Shown: positions 30,713 through 39,965 of the stretch, in pieces
Layout: every line of letters begins with the position of its first letter
How positions within the stretch are numbered: position 1 is the first letter of the stretch
NCBI GenBank assembly: GCA_013376735.1
Contig: VINJ01000001.1
Coordinates: 434,001 to 498,000 of the forward strand
Length of the DNA: 64,000 bases
From: a bacterium Scap17
GTDB lineage: Bacteria > Pseudomonadota > Gammaproteobacteria > Pseudomonadales > Halomonadaceae
Direction of reading: 5' to 3'
Translations under genes and position numbers: made by a program
The notes under the pieces: generated by a model
Seen by the model: the letters and a program-made list of their open reading frames with translations, nothing else
Database searches by the model: none
What the model was told of the DNA's origin: nothing

Positions 30713-31899
30713 TCGGTCTGGCCGCCGTAGTCGTCGGTGCGATCCCGCCATACCGAGTGCGGGTGGTTGCCGATCTTGTCGGTGGACTTGTTCGACTGCA
30801 ACGAGAATTCGATCCACAGCGAGGGGCCGTGGAGACGCACGTAGTCATTCTCGGCGCTGACCTGCGGCGTGCCGGAGAAGCCGAGATAGGTCTCGGGAAG
30901 TTCGGAGGTGTACTTCTCCATGTAGGCCGCGGCTTCGGGGGCGGAGATGTCGTCCACGTAGGACTCGATGGCCGTCAGCAGCAGCGCTTGCTGGTCATCA
31001 TCCAACTCGGAAACCGGCAGGCCTTCATAGCTTTCGGGGATGGCGTCGTCGGCCTGGGGGCCAGCGAGGATGTCGCGGTAGGTGCCTTCCAGCGTGGCCT
31101 CGGCCTTCTGGTCATCGGAGAGCGAGCTCAACAGGGTGGCGAAGGCATCGCGCTCCTGGGTCAGCGGCTCGTTCACGCGACCGTTCATCTCGAAATAGGG
31201 GAAGGGTTCCACGCCCCGGAAGGAGGGCGTGGCCCCAGCCAGCTTGCCGTCGGTGTAGGTGTTGGCGAAGGCCATGTGGTGGCCGCCGTAGTACAGCTCC
31301 CAGGTGCCGGTCTCGCCGGGCGTGCCGAGGAGGGCGAACTTGGTGTTGTAGGAGGAGTAACCGGCCTTGTAGTCGGTGCTGACGGTGTTGATGTAGTCAT
31401 CGGCGTTGAGCGTCTGGAGCATCTCGTCGAAGCCTTCATCGGGCGCGTGGCCGGTGGCTTCCAGCATGATGGCCTTGACCAGTCCGCGCTGCTTGATGTT
31501 CAGCTCGCCCAGTAGCACGCCGGGGCGTTTCGGGAAGGCACCGGCTGGCAGATTGCTCCAGTTCTCGGCCTCTGCGAGGGAGTAGTCATGCTGCAGGTTC
31601 TCGAGAAGATCATCGGAGATATCGGCCTTGAGCAGATCGATCAGACACAGCATGCGCTCGTAGCCCGGCGTATCGCCGCACTCGGCGGCGCTCTCGGGTA
31701 TGGGCACGCTCTGCATCTGGGTGCTGGTATCGCCCATGCGCGCACGCAGCGCCTCGCTCAAGGCCTGGTCTTCCGCTGACATCGGCGGCGGTCCGTCGTG
31801 GCCGGGCGGCGGCCCGTCGTGCCCTTGTTGTGCGAGGACGGGGAAGGACAGGAGCGCGGCCAGCGCGGCTCCTCCGGTCACTGCGAGACGTCGGGACAT
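30709..31899 (-). CDS. Exported DUF3500-family protein
   Basis: A 396-residue protein with a signal peptide (MSRRLAVTGGAALAALLSFPVLA). A short Gly/Pro/His repeat (GHDGPPPGHDGPPP) starts the mature part. The DUF3500 core follows, with FPKRPGVLLGELNIKQRGLVKAIM, GTWELYYGGHHMAFANTY and VRLHGPSLWIEFS-like endings. Family function is not known. The conserved His-rich GGHHM and LHGPSLWIE motifs look like an active or metal site, but that is inference. It is the first gene of a two-gene unit with the downstream exported protein. ATG 31899 is set by the signal peptide. Confidence 0.75.
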   Translation of the reverse strand: MSRRLAVTGGAALAALLSFPVLAQQGHDGPPPGHDGPPPMSAEDQALSEALRARMGDTSTQMQSVPIPESAAECGDTPGYERMLCLIDLLKADISDDLLENLQHDYSLAEAENWSNLPAGAFPKRPGVLLGELNIKQRGLVKAIMLEATGHAPDEGFDEMLQTLNADDYINTVSTDYKAGYSSYNTKFALLGTPGETGTWELYYGGHHMAFANTYTDGKLAGATPSFRGVEPFPYFEMNGRVNEPLTQERDAFATLLSSLSDDQKAEATLEGTYRDILAGPQADDAIPESYEGLPVSELDDDQQALLLTAIESYVDDISAPEAAAYMEKYTSELPETYLGFSGTPQVSAENDYVRLHGPSLWIEFSLQSNKSTDKIGNHPHSVWRDRTDDYGGQTE

Positions 31900-32040
31900 C
31901 GGTAGGCCTATTTTCCGGGGGCGAAGGAAAACCTTAGCCCGCCTGACGTCGAGCAGGAAGCTTTCGTCAGATGATTTCTTTGTGCACATGCCGTGGCCTG
32001 TGCGTCGGTAGGCGATGACAGCCACGGGCCATGCCACGGC

Positions 32041-32931
32041 TCACGCCAGTGTCAGGTCACCGTCGTATTCGAAGCGTCTTTCCTCGCCGCTGACAGGGTC
32101 AATGAACTCGAACCCCTTGGAGAGCAGCTGCAAGGGGCGCGCGTAGTCATCCGGCGAGAGCGGTTGCAGCTCGGGGTAGTAGCGGTCATTCAGGATCGGC
32201 CAGCCCAATGACTGCATGTGCACCCGCAGCTGATGGCGTCGTCCGGTGATGGGGTGCAGCTCGAACAATGCCCGGCTGCCACGCTGGTCTATGCAGCGGA
32301 TCACGGAGTGGCTGTTGGCTGAGCCTTCAGTGACATGAATGCGGAAGCGCTGCTCGCTCTGCTCAAGACGTTTCTTCACCTCCCACTGCTGGCCCACCAG
32401 GGACTCATCGCTGTGTGTCTCGGCGATGGCCTGATAGGTCTTGTGGATATTCCGTGATTTGAACAGTTGATGGTAGAGGGGGCGCGTGTCGGGATTGACT
32501 GAGCACAGCACCAGCCCTCCCGTGACTCTATCCAGGCGATGCACCGCCTGCAGCGCCTCTATTCCGGTACTGTCGCGCAGGCGCTGCTGCAAGCACTCGT
32601 TCACGTACAGACCGCCAGGCGTTACCGGCAGAAAGTGCGGCTTGTAAGCCACCAGAATGTGCTCATCCTGATAGAGCACCTGCTCCGCGAAGGGAATGCT
32701 CGGCTCGCTTGCCACCTCGCGGTAATAGAACACGCGAAGATGCGGCTGGTAGGGCGACTCTGGCGTAATCCGCGAGCCATCATCGCGATGTACCTTGCCC
32801 TGGGCCATGCGCTCGCGCCAGCGTGACTCGGCAATCGCCGGAAACTTGAGCAGCAGATACTCCAGCACCGTCGTCACACCGGGGTTGACCTGCGGCAGGC
32901 TCAGCTTGGAAGGACGTGCGGAAATGGACAT
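32041..32931 (-). CDS. RluA-family pseudouridine synthase
   Basis: A 296-residue RNA pseudouridine synthase. The catalytic motif is HRLDRVTGGLVL (Asp at about 133). RHQLRVHMQSLGWPILNDRYYPE marks the C-terminal part of the RluA/RluD fold. The N-terminus has a reduced S4-like segment. The closest subgroup seems to be the large YqcB/TruC- or RluC-like enzymes, and the target (rRNA or tRNA) cannot be read from sequence. ATG 32931 is reasonable. The gene is free-standing, with a terminator region on its 5' side belonging to the next gene. Confidence 0.85.
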   Translation of the reverse strand: MSISARPSKLSLPQVNPGVTTVLEYLLLKFPAIAESRWRERMAQGKVHRDDGSRITPESPYQPHLRVFYYREVASEPSIPFAEQVLYQDEHILVAYKPHFLPVTPGGLYVNECLQQRLRDSTGIEALQAVHRLDRVTGGLVLCSVNPDTRPLYHQLFKSRNIHKTYQAIAETHSDESLVGQQWEVKKRLEQSEQRFRIHVTEGSANSHSVIRCIDQRGSRALFELHPITGRRHQLRVHMQSLGWPILNDRYYPELQPLSPDDYARPLQLLSKGFEFIDPVSGEERRFEYDGDLTLA

Positions 32932-33074
32932 GGAAGGCCTGAGGTTGAGAGGAGCGGCTTGAGGGAGCCATTGTACAGGGAATGGTGGGGAGCGACGTTG
33001 TCAGTATTTTTGCCGCTGTTTCAGGTAGGGGGGCTGGGGCCAGAGGTCTGTTCAAGGCGCTGAGATACAACATC

Positions 33075-33110
33075 AAAAAAGCCCTCCCGGCATCGCCGGG
33101 AGGGCTTTTT
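33075..33110 (-). terminator. Terminator after the small hypothetical gene
   Basis: AAAAAGCCCTCCCGGC-ATC-GCCGGGAGGGCTTTTT is a perfect hairpin with A and T tracts on either side. On the minus strand it ends the gene at 33174-33488. Confidence 0.88.
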
Positions 33111-33173
33111 CATGCGTCTTGCGGACTACTGTTCCCGATGGGTCGATCTGCGGGTTCTACTGAGATCAAACCA

Positions 33174-33488
33174 TTACATCGGGTGTTGCTCTTCTTCGTA
33201 GAGCTCGGCCTTGGCGTCGCGCAGGACATCTTCGCAGGCGCTGTGGTTGGCCAGTTGCAGCATCAGATTCTGGCTGAGGGCGAAGCCCTTGCCCAGGCAG
33301 GTGTCGACCTCTTCGCGGGTGAGCGCCGGGGTGACATTGCAGTCAATCTTCATCGTACGACTACCGCCATCAAAGCGGTCGGCGAGGGCGCGCAGGCGCC
33401 AGGCAAGCCGTGTTTTCCAGCGGGCGGTGGGGTCGGGGCCTTCCGTCACGTCGAGCGTGCAACGCCATTCAGGTTTGTAGACCTTCAT
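33174..33488 (-). CDS. Small hypothetical protein, 104 aa
   Basis: I do not recognise this protein. It starts MKVYKPEWRCTLDV and has a central basic segment (TARWKTRLAWRLRALADRFDGGSR). The C-terminal half is helical and carries Cys at about 50, 64 and 85 in addition to Cys 10. No signal peptide or membrane helix. The strong Shine-Dalgarno (GAGGAGG, 6 nt before ATG) and the perfect terminator 60 bp after the stop show that it is a real single-gene unit. Its content suggests a soluble protein. Confidence 0.7.
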   Translation of the reverse strand: MKVYKPEWRCTLDVTEGPDPTARWKTRLAWRLRALADRFDGGSRTMKIDCNVTPALTREEVDTCLGKGFALSQNLMLQLANHSACEDVLRDAKAELYEEEQHPM

Positions 33489-33691
33489 GTGAACCTCCTC
33501 GGCTGGTCGTTTTCAATGATCGATCGTGATGTTCTGCTCCGCGTGCTGTGCTTGATGTCGTGCCTTGTTGCTCGTACCAGAAATGCGTTCCAGTCGTGCA
33601 TATGACAGTCGTGCTCGAGGCTCGCGCGTCATCTTGATCGACGACAGGCCGAGCCTCTCTCTCACCATACGAGTTTTGGCGCCGAGATACA

Positions 33692-34036
33692 TCAGTCTGG
33701 GTGCAAACGTTGCTTGTCCTGATGTATCTGCAACAGCTGCTCCAGCGCCAGATGCAGCCAGTCGAAAGTATCAAGGGGCCTCACGACCCGCGCTGGCGCG
33801 CCACTTTGTGCAGCGGTGGTGGGGCTGTCAGGCGGCGTGTGCTCACCCAGCAGCTCCGCCAGGCTCTCGATCTGGATGCCTTCGCGTAATGCGAATGTCT
33901 CAAGCTCGCCACTGGCCAGCCAGATCTCCTGAATTACCGTCGGCACTGCACTCATGGCACAGGCGTCGTCGAGAATCTCGCCGCGCTCGCGTTCTGCTGC
34001 AATGCGCGCGGCATGCGCCAGCAGTTGGGCGCTCAA
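33692..34036 (-). CDS. Hypothetical protein, start uncertain
   Basis: A frame of at least 114 residues, starting at TTG 34036 (the only standard start codon). The frame stays open upstream to 34175 without ATG, GTG or TTG, and the residues there (SSHCFCKNADLPALILAPCPW) could be coding, so the true start may be missed or non-standard. The protein is acidic and helical (ARIAAERERGEILDDACAMSAVPTVIQEIW; ESLAELLGEH; FDWLHLALEQLLQIHQ). No family recognised. Moderate confidence that it is expressed. Confidence 0.45.
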   Translation of the reverse strand: MSAQLLAHAARIAAERERGEILDDACAMSAVPTVIQEIWLASGELETFALREGIQIESLAELLGEHTPPDSPTTAAQSGAPARVVRPLDTFDWLHLALEQLLQIHQDKQRLHPD

Positions 34037-34357
34037 GGCCGGAAAGCGCGCCTTTGCAATGCGGGCCGGCAGGCCGGACCAGGGGCAAGGGGCCAGGATC
34101 AGGGCGGGTAAGTCGGCGTTTTTACAGAAGCAGTGACTGCTGATATTGCGCCCAACAATGGCAGCTTGAGGTCGCTAGACCCTCCAGTGCGGCAGGCGTT
34201 TGCGCCAAGGGGACGCGAGGCGGGATTGCGCTGCCAAGTGGTTAATCTGGTGAGAAAAATCATCAATCGATGCAACCAGACGGCCACTTGGTGCGTACAC
34301 AGCAGCACGTGCGCGCTGCCTTGCAGCGCCGGACCCTTCCCCCTGGAGAGAATTGAC

Positions 34358-34792
34358 ATGACGAAGTACGCCGATCGAATCCGCATTTCCCTGTTGCTGC
34401 TGCGCCTCGGGGTCTTCCTCGTGATCTTGATGTGGACACTCGACAAGTTCTTCCATCCCGGCCATGCCGCGGCCATCTTCGAGAAGTTCTACGCCATCGG
34501 CGGCCTGGGCGAGGGCATCGTCATCGCGATCGCCGTCGTCGAGATGGTGCTGTTGCTGATGTTCGTCGCGGGCGTGAAGAAGACGCTGACCTATGGCCTG
34601 GTGCTGTTGCTGCACGCCGGGTCTACCTTCTCTGCCTTCAAGCAGTATCTGGACCCGTTCGATCACCTGCTGTTCTTCGCTGCCTGGCCGATGCTGGCCG
34701 CCTGTGTCGCGCTGTTCATGCTGCGCGAGATCGACACCTGCTTCACCCTTGGTGGCAAGCAGGCGCGTCTTGAGGAAGAAGCGGCACGCTAA
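34358..34792 (+). CDS. DoxX-like four-helix membrane protein
   Basis: A 144-residue inner-membrane protein with four predicted helices: ISLLLLRLGVFLVILMWTLDKF, GIVIAIAVVEMVLLLMFVAGV, LTYGLVLLLHAGSTFSAF and LLFFAAWPMLAACVALFML. A short charged C-terminus follows. The layout resembles the DoxX/DoxD superfamily. Function unknown. ATG 34358 has GGAGAG 8 nt upstream; the frame upstream of it is not convincing. It is followed by two hairpins. Confidence 0.7.
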   Translation: MTKYADRIRISLLLLRLGVFLVILMWTLDKFFHPGHAAAIFEKFYAIGGLGEGIVIAIAVVEMVLLLMFVAGVKKTLTYGLVLLLHAGSTFSAFKQYLDPFDHLLFFAAWPMLAACVALFMLREIDTCFTLGGKQARLEEEAAR

Positions 34793-34800
34793 GTGGCCGT

Positions 34801-34890
34801 GGCCGAGCTGGCTGCAAGCTCGGCCCTTTTCCTTGATGAGATGACACACAAAAGCGCCGCTCGGGCCATGCCCGGGCGGCGCTTTTGTGT
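34801..34890 (+). terminator. Two consecutive terminator hairpins
   Basis: GGCCGAGCT/AGCTCGGCC followed by CTTTTCC (34801-34831), then ACACAAAAGCGCCGC.. with its complement (34846-34890), ending in GCTTTTGTGT. Both follow the DoxX-like gene. Confidence 0.75.
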
Positions 34891-35929
34891 GGGGAGGTAT
34901 CGCCATCGTGCGTCTTCGTGTGGCCTTTCTCGCTTGCGCCGGGGAGAGTGGGGCTCCAGCGTCATTATGTGTTGTTTCTTGTCATGTTTATCAAAAAGGT
35001 AATCAGTTAGCTTGTGTGAAGGTAGTAAAACCCATAATTGTGTCTTCTGTTCTCCATAGCCGGCATTACGTAATCATCTGATGACAAGGCCCACAGGCAG
35101 CACTGTGCTTGCTCAGGTCACGTCATGCCGTGCATTGCGGCAATGAAGCTGCAGGATTCACGTCAATGGTGTTTCCAAGGTGTTGCCAGCTCTGTGTCTC
35201 GGCGACCTGTGTCTTGCGCCGGGCTTGATGACCGGTTTCGTACGGGCTGTCAGTACGCCTGCAATGATCCGATTCGGGAGCTCCCGAGATCGAAAACGCC
35301 TGTGCGGCATAGACAGTATTTTTCTATCTGCAAGTCATTGATATTCATGACATCGATTCAGATTTAGTCTCTGGGCGAGCAGCGGCACCACTGATGAGAG
35401 CTGGCATTCCTCATATCCAGCATGAGGGCATCTCGGTATGCACCAATCCTGGTATGTCATTGGCATTGATAGTCGGAGGCAGATAACAAGAACGTCACGA
35501 TGACTATTCCGTCATGAGTAGCGACGTCATTTGTGTGAATACGCTGCATGAATCAAGGCTCGGGAAACATCAGGCAATCTGATAGGCGTTTCCGTGTCAT
35601 GGCATGCCAGCTGACAATTGGCCATTCTGTTTAATTAACGATAATTGATAAATGATATTTGGCGGGAATCGAATCCTGTCGTGACGAAAATCATGCTTGA
35701 GTTGAGTCACGTTCTAGCTGGCTCATACGGTGTGCTGAGAGATGATTCTGGCGGGCAAGGGAGGGCGTTGCTCCAAAAGGCTATCTCGCCTGGGGAGCCG
35801 GTATCAGGGGCTGGCATTCGTGGCAGGCGCTATCCGCAGCAGGCGTCGGTGGCCACGCTCTGCTATGCTCTGCGCCCGCGCGTAAGCCCGTTCGGCTCGT
35901 GCCTGTTCATCGATTGAAGGAATGTCCTC
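34891..35929. other. Long gap without a convincing gene
   Basis: About 1 kb before dbpA. It is clearly richer in A/T than its surroundings, mostly between 34980 and 35700. Short open frames at 35125 and 35645 lack good codon use and ribosome sites. Visible features are a perfect palindrome TCGGGAGCTCCCGA (about 35274-35287) and an A/T cluster at 35630-35665 with GATAATTGATAAATGATAT, which looks like overlapping GATAAT hexamers of a Fur-type site. The last 200 bp before dbpA may be its leader. Confidence 0.5.
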
Positions 35930-37330
35930 GTGACTGACGCCACCGCCACCCCTGCCTTTGCCTCTCTGGCGCTGGCGCCCGAGCTGCTCGACAACCTCGC
36001 CACGCTCGACTACCACACCATGACGCCGATTCAGGCGCAGAGCCTGCCGCCGATGCTGGAAGGCCGCGATGTCATCGCCCAGGGGCAGACCGGCTCCGGC
36101 AAGACTGCTGCCTTTGGCCTGGGCCTGCTGTCGCGCCTCAAGGTCTCGCGCTTCCGGGTGCAATCACTGGTGCTGTGCCCGACGCGTGAGCTGGCTGATC
36201 AGGTCGCCGGCGAGATCCGTCGTCTGGCGCGCGGTCTGCACAACGTCAAGGTGCTGACATTGTGTGGCGGTGCACCCTTCGGCCCCCAGCTGGGTTCGCT
36301 GGAACACGGCGCGCACATCATCGTCGGCACGCCGGGGCGCGTGGATGAGCACCTGCGCAAGGGCAGCCTCAGCCTTGAGGAGCTCAATACCCTGGTGCTG
36401 GATGAAGCCGACCGCATGCTCGACATGGGCTTCGCCGAGGTGCTGGATGCCATCGTCGCCGAGACCCCGGAGGAGCGTCAGACGCTGCTGTTCAGCGCGA
36501 CCTTCGCCGATGGCGTGCGTCCGATCGCCGAGCGCATGCTGCGTGACCCGGTCAGCATCGAGGTGGCCTCCACCCACGATGACAGCAGCATCCGTCAGCT
36601 GTTCCACCGTGTCGCCGATGACGAGGCGCGCTTCGAGGCGCTGCGTATCCTGCTGCTCAAGTACCGTCCGGAATCCAGCGTGGTGTTCTGCAACACCAAG
36701 CGTCAGGCGCAGGAAGTCAGCGATGCCCTCAATGAGCACGGCTTCAGTGCCATGGCGCTGCACGGTGACCTCGAACAGCGCGAGCGTGACCAGACGCTGG
36801 TGATGTTCGCCAACAAGAGCACCTCGATTCTGGTGGCCACCGATGTCGCGGCGCGCGGGCTGGATATCGATGCGCTGGATGCGGTGTTTAACTACGAGAT
36901 CGCGCGTGATCTCGACGCCCACGTGCACCGTGTCGGGCGTACCGGCCGCGCGGGCAGCTCCGGCATCGCCTGTACGCTTTACACCGAGAAGGAAGACTAT
37001 CGCCTGACCAGGCTGGGTGAATTCCTCGAGCAGACCCTGGAAGCCGAGCCGCTGCCCTCGAAGAGCATGCTGACCCGCGAGCCCTTCCATGCGCGCATGG
37101 CGACGCTGCAGATCGATGGCGGCAAGAAGGACAAGCTGCGTCCCGGCGATATCCTCGGCGCGCTGACCGGTGACGGCGGCCTGGAAGGCAGCAAGATCGG
37201 CAAGATCAAGGTACTGGCGCGGACCACCTTCCTCGCCGTGGAGCGTGATGTCGCCAAGTCGGCACTCACCCAGCTGATGAATGGCAAGCTCAAGGGCCGC
37301 TCCTTCCGCGCGCGTCGTCTCAAGAGCTGA
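35930..37330 (+). CDS. dbpA: ATP-dependent RNA helicase DbpA
   Basis: A DEAD-box helicase for 50S ribosome assembly, activated by hairpin 92 of 23S rRNA. Motifs in order: Q motif TPIQAQSLPP, Walker A GQTGSGKT (about 52), PTRELA, GTPGR, DEAD as VLDEADRML, SAT as FSATF, and HRVGRTGRAG. The C-terminal DbpA RNA-binding domain (GDILGALTGDGGLEGSKIGKIKVL) separates it from other DEAD-box proteins. GTG 35930 has AAGGA 9 nt upstream. Length 466, as expected. A long A/T-rich leader region precedes it, common for cold-regulated helicase genes. Confidence 0.94.
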   Translation: MTDATATPAFASLALAPELLDNLATLDYHTMTPIQAQSLPPMLEGRDVIAQGQTGSGKTAAFGLGLLSRLKVSRFRVQSLVLCPTRELADQVAGEIRRLARGLHNVKVLTLCGGAPFGPQLGSLEHGAHIIVGTPGRVDEHLRKGSLSLEELNTLVLDEADRMLDMGFAEVLDAIVAETPEERQTLLFSATFADGVRPIAERMLRDPVSIEVASTHDDSSIRQLFHRVADDEARFEALRILLLKYRPESSVVFCNTKRQAQEVSDALNEHGFSAMALHGDLEQRERDQTLVMFANKSTSILVATDVAARGLDIDALDAVFNYEIARDLDAHVHRVGRTGRAGSSGIACTLYTEKEDYRLTRLGEFLEQTLEAEPLPSKSMLTREPFHARMATLQIDGGKKDKLRPGDILGALTGDGGLEGSKIGKIKVLARTTFLAVERDVAKSALTQLMNGKLKGRSFRARRLKS

Positions 37331-37432
37331 GGCGGGCAGCGTCGGCGACGTGTCTGACTGCTGGCGGCGAGATGCCTGAGAGGGGCTGAACCAGGCACTT
37401 CATCTGTCATGCGACCTTGATATCACCCCAGG

Positions 37433-37467
37433 CGATGCCCGCCACCACGGCGGGCATCGTGCTTTTT
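37433..37467 (+). terminator. Terminator after dbpA
   Basis: CGATGCCCGCC pairs with GGCGGGCATCG across ACCAC and is followed by TGCTTTTT. Confidence 0.82.
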
Positions 37468-37559
37468 GAGCAGCAGATTGACGCTCGCAGCCGCTGCGGG
37501 CGGTGGCTACGCTTGAGGTAACGTCCCTGATCATCAGGGCGCTGATCCGGTACCTCGTG

Positions 37560-38132
37560 ATGACTGCCAACGCCGTCGATAACCTTCGCATTCGTGAAGA
37601 GCGTCTCATTGATCATGAGCGCATCTACCGCATTCATGAATCCGTCTTTGCCGGCCATCGTGAAGCGCGCCTGGGTGACAGGTTGCGTCGAGGCAATCTG
37701 GCGCAGATCTCGCTGGTGGCCGAGCGTGTCACCGACCCGGAGACCGGCCGCCACCTCAGTGAAGGCGAGGGCGGTCTGCTGGGGCATGTGATGGTGTCGC
37801 GCGTGGAGCTTTCCGGCTACCCGGACCGCGTGCTGATGGCGTTGGCGCCGCTGGCGGTGCTGCCCCAGCATCAGCGTCACGGCATCGGCAAGCGACTGGT
37901 GATCTCGGCGGTCAAGCGCTGTCGACTGCTGGGGGCGGGGGCCGTGGTGGCGGCCGGTCATGCGGATTTCTATACCCACCTGGGCTTTCATCCGGCGTGT
38001 CATTACGGGCTCTACTGCCATCATGACGACGTGCCGGGTTCCTTCGTCGCCTTCGAGCTGCTGCCGGACTATCTGGAGGGGCTGGGCGGTGAAGTGCAGT
38101 TTCCCGATACCTTCTCTGAGCTGGGTATCTGA
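37560..38132 (+). CDS. GNAT-family acetyltransferase (YhbS-like)
   Basis: A 190-residue N-acetyltransferase fold: LRIREERLIDHERIYRIHESVF at the start; GLLGHVMVSRVEL; the acetyl-CoA loop LAPLAVLPQHQRHGIGKRLV; and VVAAGHADFYTHLGFHPACHYGL, typical of the YhbS-type group in which a predicted acetyltransferase contacts a small substrate. The substrate is unknown. ATG 37560 (MTANAVDNL) is preferred to GTG 37503, whose extra residues look non-coding. Confidence 0.85.
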   Translation: MTANAVDNLRIREERLIDHERIYRIHESVFAGHREARLGDRLRRGNLAQISLVAERVTDPETGRHLSEGEGGLLGHVMVSRVELSGYPDRVLMALAPLAVLPQHQRHGIGKRLVISAVKRCRLLGAGAVVAAGHADFYTHLGFHPACHYGLYCHHDDVPGSFVAFELLPDYLEGLGGEVQFPDTFSELGI

Positions 38133-38318
38133 TCAGCCCTGCGCGGTTGAGCTGAGCAGCCCTGAGCGATTGGTTTTGATCAGCCACAGGCAACTCGGCG
38201 TTGCGTGACCCTTGAAACGGCAAGGCTCCTGCTCCATGTCATGGGTAGCACCACGTGGCAGCCTGCGGGTGATGGCAGCTGTCGCGTCATTCCGACCGAT
38301 GATTCAAGGAGAGACATC

Positions 38319-38486
38319 ATGAAGCTCAAGACTCTGGGTAGTTCGCTGATGATTGCCATGCTCGGTCTCGGTGGCCTGTCGCTCGCCGGTTGCGAGGACG
38401 AAGGCCCGATGGAGAAGGCCGGTGAGAAGATGGACAACGCCGTCGAGGAAGCCGGTGATAGCGTCGAGAACGCCACCGATAGCTGA
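38319..38486 (+). CDS. Small lipoprotein, 55 aa
   Basis: A very short lipoprotein: signal peptide MKLKTLGSSLMIAMLGLGGL, lipobox LAGC (Cys 25), then a 30-residue acidic amphipathic helix (MEKAGEKMDNAVEEAGDSVE). It resembles entericidin-like or Lpp-like small envelope proteins in size and layout, with no proven function. AAGGAGAG lies 5-8 nt before ATG 38319 and a strong terminator follows, so it is a genuine monocistronic gene, likely well expressed. Confidence 0.8.
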   Translation: MKLKTLGSSLMIAMLGLGGLSLAGCEDEGPMEKAGEKMDNAVEEAGDSVENATDS

Positions 38487-38538
38487 GGCTCGGCTGTCAG
38501 CGCCGCGATGAGTCGCCGCTGACCTGAGCTGTCATCAG

Positions 38539-38581
38539 ACACAAGAAGGCCCCGCCTCCCAGAGGCGGGGCCTTCTTGTGT
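38539..38581 (+). terminator. Terminator after the small lipoprotein
   Basis: ACAAGAAGGCCCCGCCTC pairs perfectly with its complement across CCAG and ends in TTCTTGTGT. It lies between convergent genes and may serve both. Confidence 0.8.
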
Positions 38582-38606
38582 CTGGCTCGGGGAGAAGGAA
38601 GTCCGC

Positions 38607-39965
38607 TTATGCAGAGACGGGCTGCTGCTCGCTCTGCTGCTTGCGGTCCGCGATGGCGGCGTCGTAGGCGCGGCTTTCCTCGGCTTCGGTGGCGGCGCTG
38701 AAGCGCACCAGCAGCGCGAACAGCGAGATCACGATCACGCCCATGCCCAGATACATCAGGCCTTCCTGGTAGGTCAGCTCCTCACTGCGGAACAGGAAGC
38801 CCGCGGCGACCGCGCCTGCGTTGCCGCCTGCACCGACGATACCGGCGACCGCGCCGAGCGCCTTGCGATTGACGAAGGGCACGATACCGAAGGTCGCGCC
38901 CTCCGCCATCTGCACGAAGAGGCTGAAGACAAGCATGATGCCGATGGCCACCGCGAGGGTTTCCATCTGCGCGAAGCCGACCAGCGCGACGCCTTCACAC
39001 AGCAGCGCGATGAACAGCCAGCGCACGCGGCCCTTGAGGCCAGACTGGCGGGCGAACAGATCGGAGAAGACGCCGCCCAGGGTGCGGGCGAACAGGTTCA
39101 TCAGGCCGAACAGGCCGGCGATGAGACCGGCGGTGGCGAGATCGAGATCGAAGTGGTCGAAGAAGTAGATGGCGGCGACGTTGTGGATGGTCAGCTCGAC
39201 CCCGAAGCAGGCGCCGTATACGAGGAACAGGGCCCAGACGCGGATGTCGCGTGCCGCCGCACCGAAGGTGGCGCGCATGCTGTATTCCTTCTCGGCCTTG
39301 GGCAGCTCACCACGCTCACGCAGCTCGCTGAAGTTGCCGTCCGGCGCATCCTGGGTGAAGAAGTAGTAGGCGATACCGGTGAGGAACAGCACGATGCCCG
39401 GCACGACCATCGCCAGACGCCAGCCCAGGGTCTGCTCGACGCCCAGCATCAGCAGGCCGGCCATCACCAGCGGCATCAGCATCTGGGTGGTGCCGCCGCC
39501 CAGGTTGCCCCAGCCTGCGGTGGTGGCGTTGGCGGTGCCGACCACGTTGGGGCCGAACATCACGGAAGTATGGTACTGGGTGATGACGAAGGAAGCGCCG
39601 ATGGCACCGATGGCCAGACGGGCCAGGAAGAAGGATTCGAAGCTGTCGGCGAAACCGATGCACATCACCGGCAGCGAGCCGAGGCACAAGAGCCAAGTAT
39701 AGGCCTTGCGTGGCCCGATGCGGTCACACAGCACGCCGATGGCGAGACGCACGATCACCGTGATGGCGACGGAGGCGATGATGGTGTTGCCGATCTGGGT
39801 CTTGGTCAGGCCGAGGTCGTCACGCACCACGGCCATCAGCGGCGCGATGCCGAACCAGCCGAAGAAGCAGACGTGGAAGGCGAACCATGACATGTGGAAG
39901 GCGCGCATTTGCGGGGTGTTGAAGCTGAACAGCCGGATGCGGCTGGCCTTGTTGCGGATATCCAT
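38607..39965 (-). CDS. narK: NarK/NasA-type nitrate transporter (MFS)
   Basis: A 12-helix major facilitator protein of 452 residues for nitrate (or nitrate/nitrite) uptake. The two nitrate signatures of the family are present: GWGNLGGGTTQM in helix 5 and GAGGNAGAVAAG in helix 11. The conserved Arg in FARLAIG-type helix 2 (VRLAIGVLCDRIGPRKAY) is also seen. The divergent nasT-nasS pair points to assimilatory use. A sigma-54 promoter on the minus strand would give a leader of about 220 nt. Confidence 0.9.
   Translation of the reverse strand: MDIRNKASRIRLFSFNTPQMRAFHMSWFAFHVCFFGWFGIAPLMAVVRDDLGLTKTQIGNTIIASVAITVIVRLAIGVLCDRIGPRKAYTWLLCLGSLPVMCIGFADSFESFFLARLAIGAIGASFVITQYHTSVMFGPNVVGTANATTAGWGNLGGGTTQMLMPLVMAGLLMLGVEQTLGWRLAMVVPGIVLFLTGIAYYFFTQDAPDGNFSELRERGELPKAEKEYSMRATFGAAARDIRVWALFLVYGACFGVELTIHNVAAIYFFDHFDLDLATAGLIAGLFGLMNLFARTLGGVFSDLFARQSGLKGRVRWLFIALLCEGVALVGFAQMETLAVAIGIMLVFSLFVQMAEGATFGIVPFVNRKALGAVAGIVGAGGNAGAVAAGFLFRSEELTYQEGLMYLGMGVIVISLFALLVRFSAATEAEESRAYDAAIADRKQQSEQQPVSA

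Noticed and set aside
35388-35400. CTGATGAG, part of a hammerhead ribozyme core
   Set aside because: No GAAA arm or flanking stems at the required positions; the match is too short to mean anything.
35730-35760. CTGAGAGATGATTCTGG segment resembling part of a TPP riboswitch
   Set aside because: The second conserved TPP element is missing and the downstream gene is an RNA helicase, not a thiamine gene.
35645-35917. 90-residue open frame before dbpA
   Set aside because: No ribosome site, unusual codon use, and it ends 12 bp before the dbpA start; no likeness to any family.
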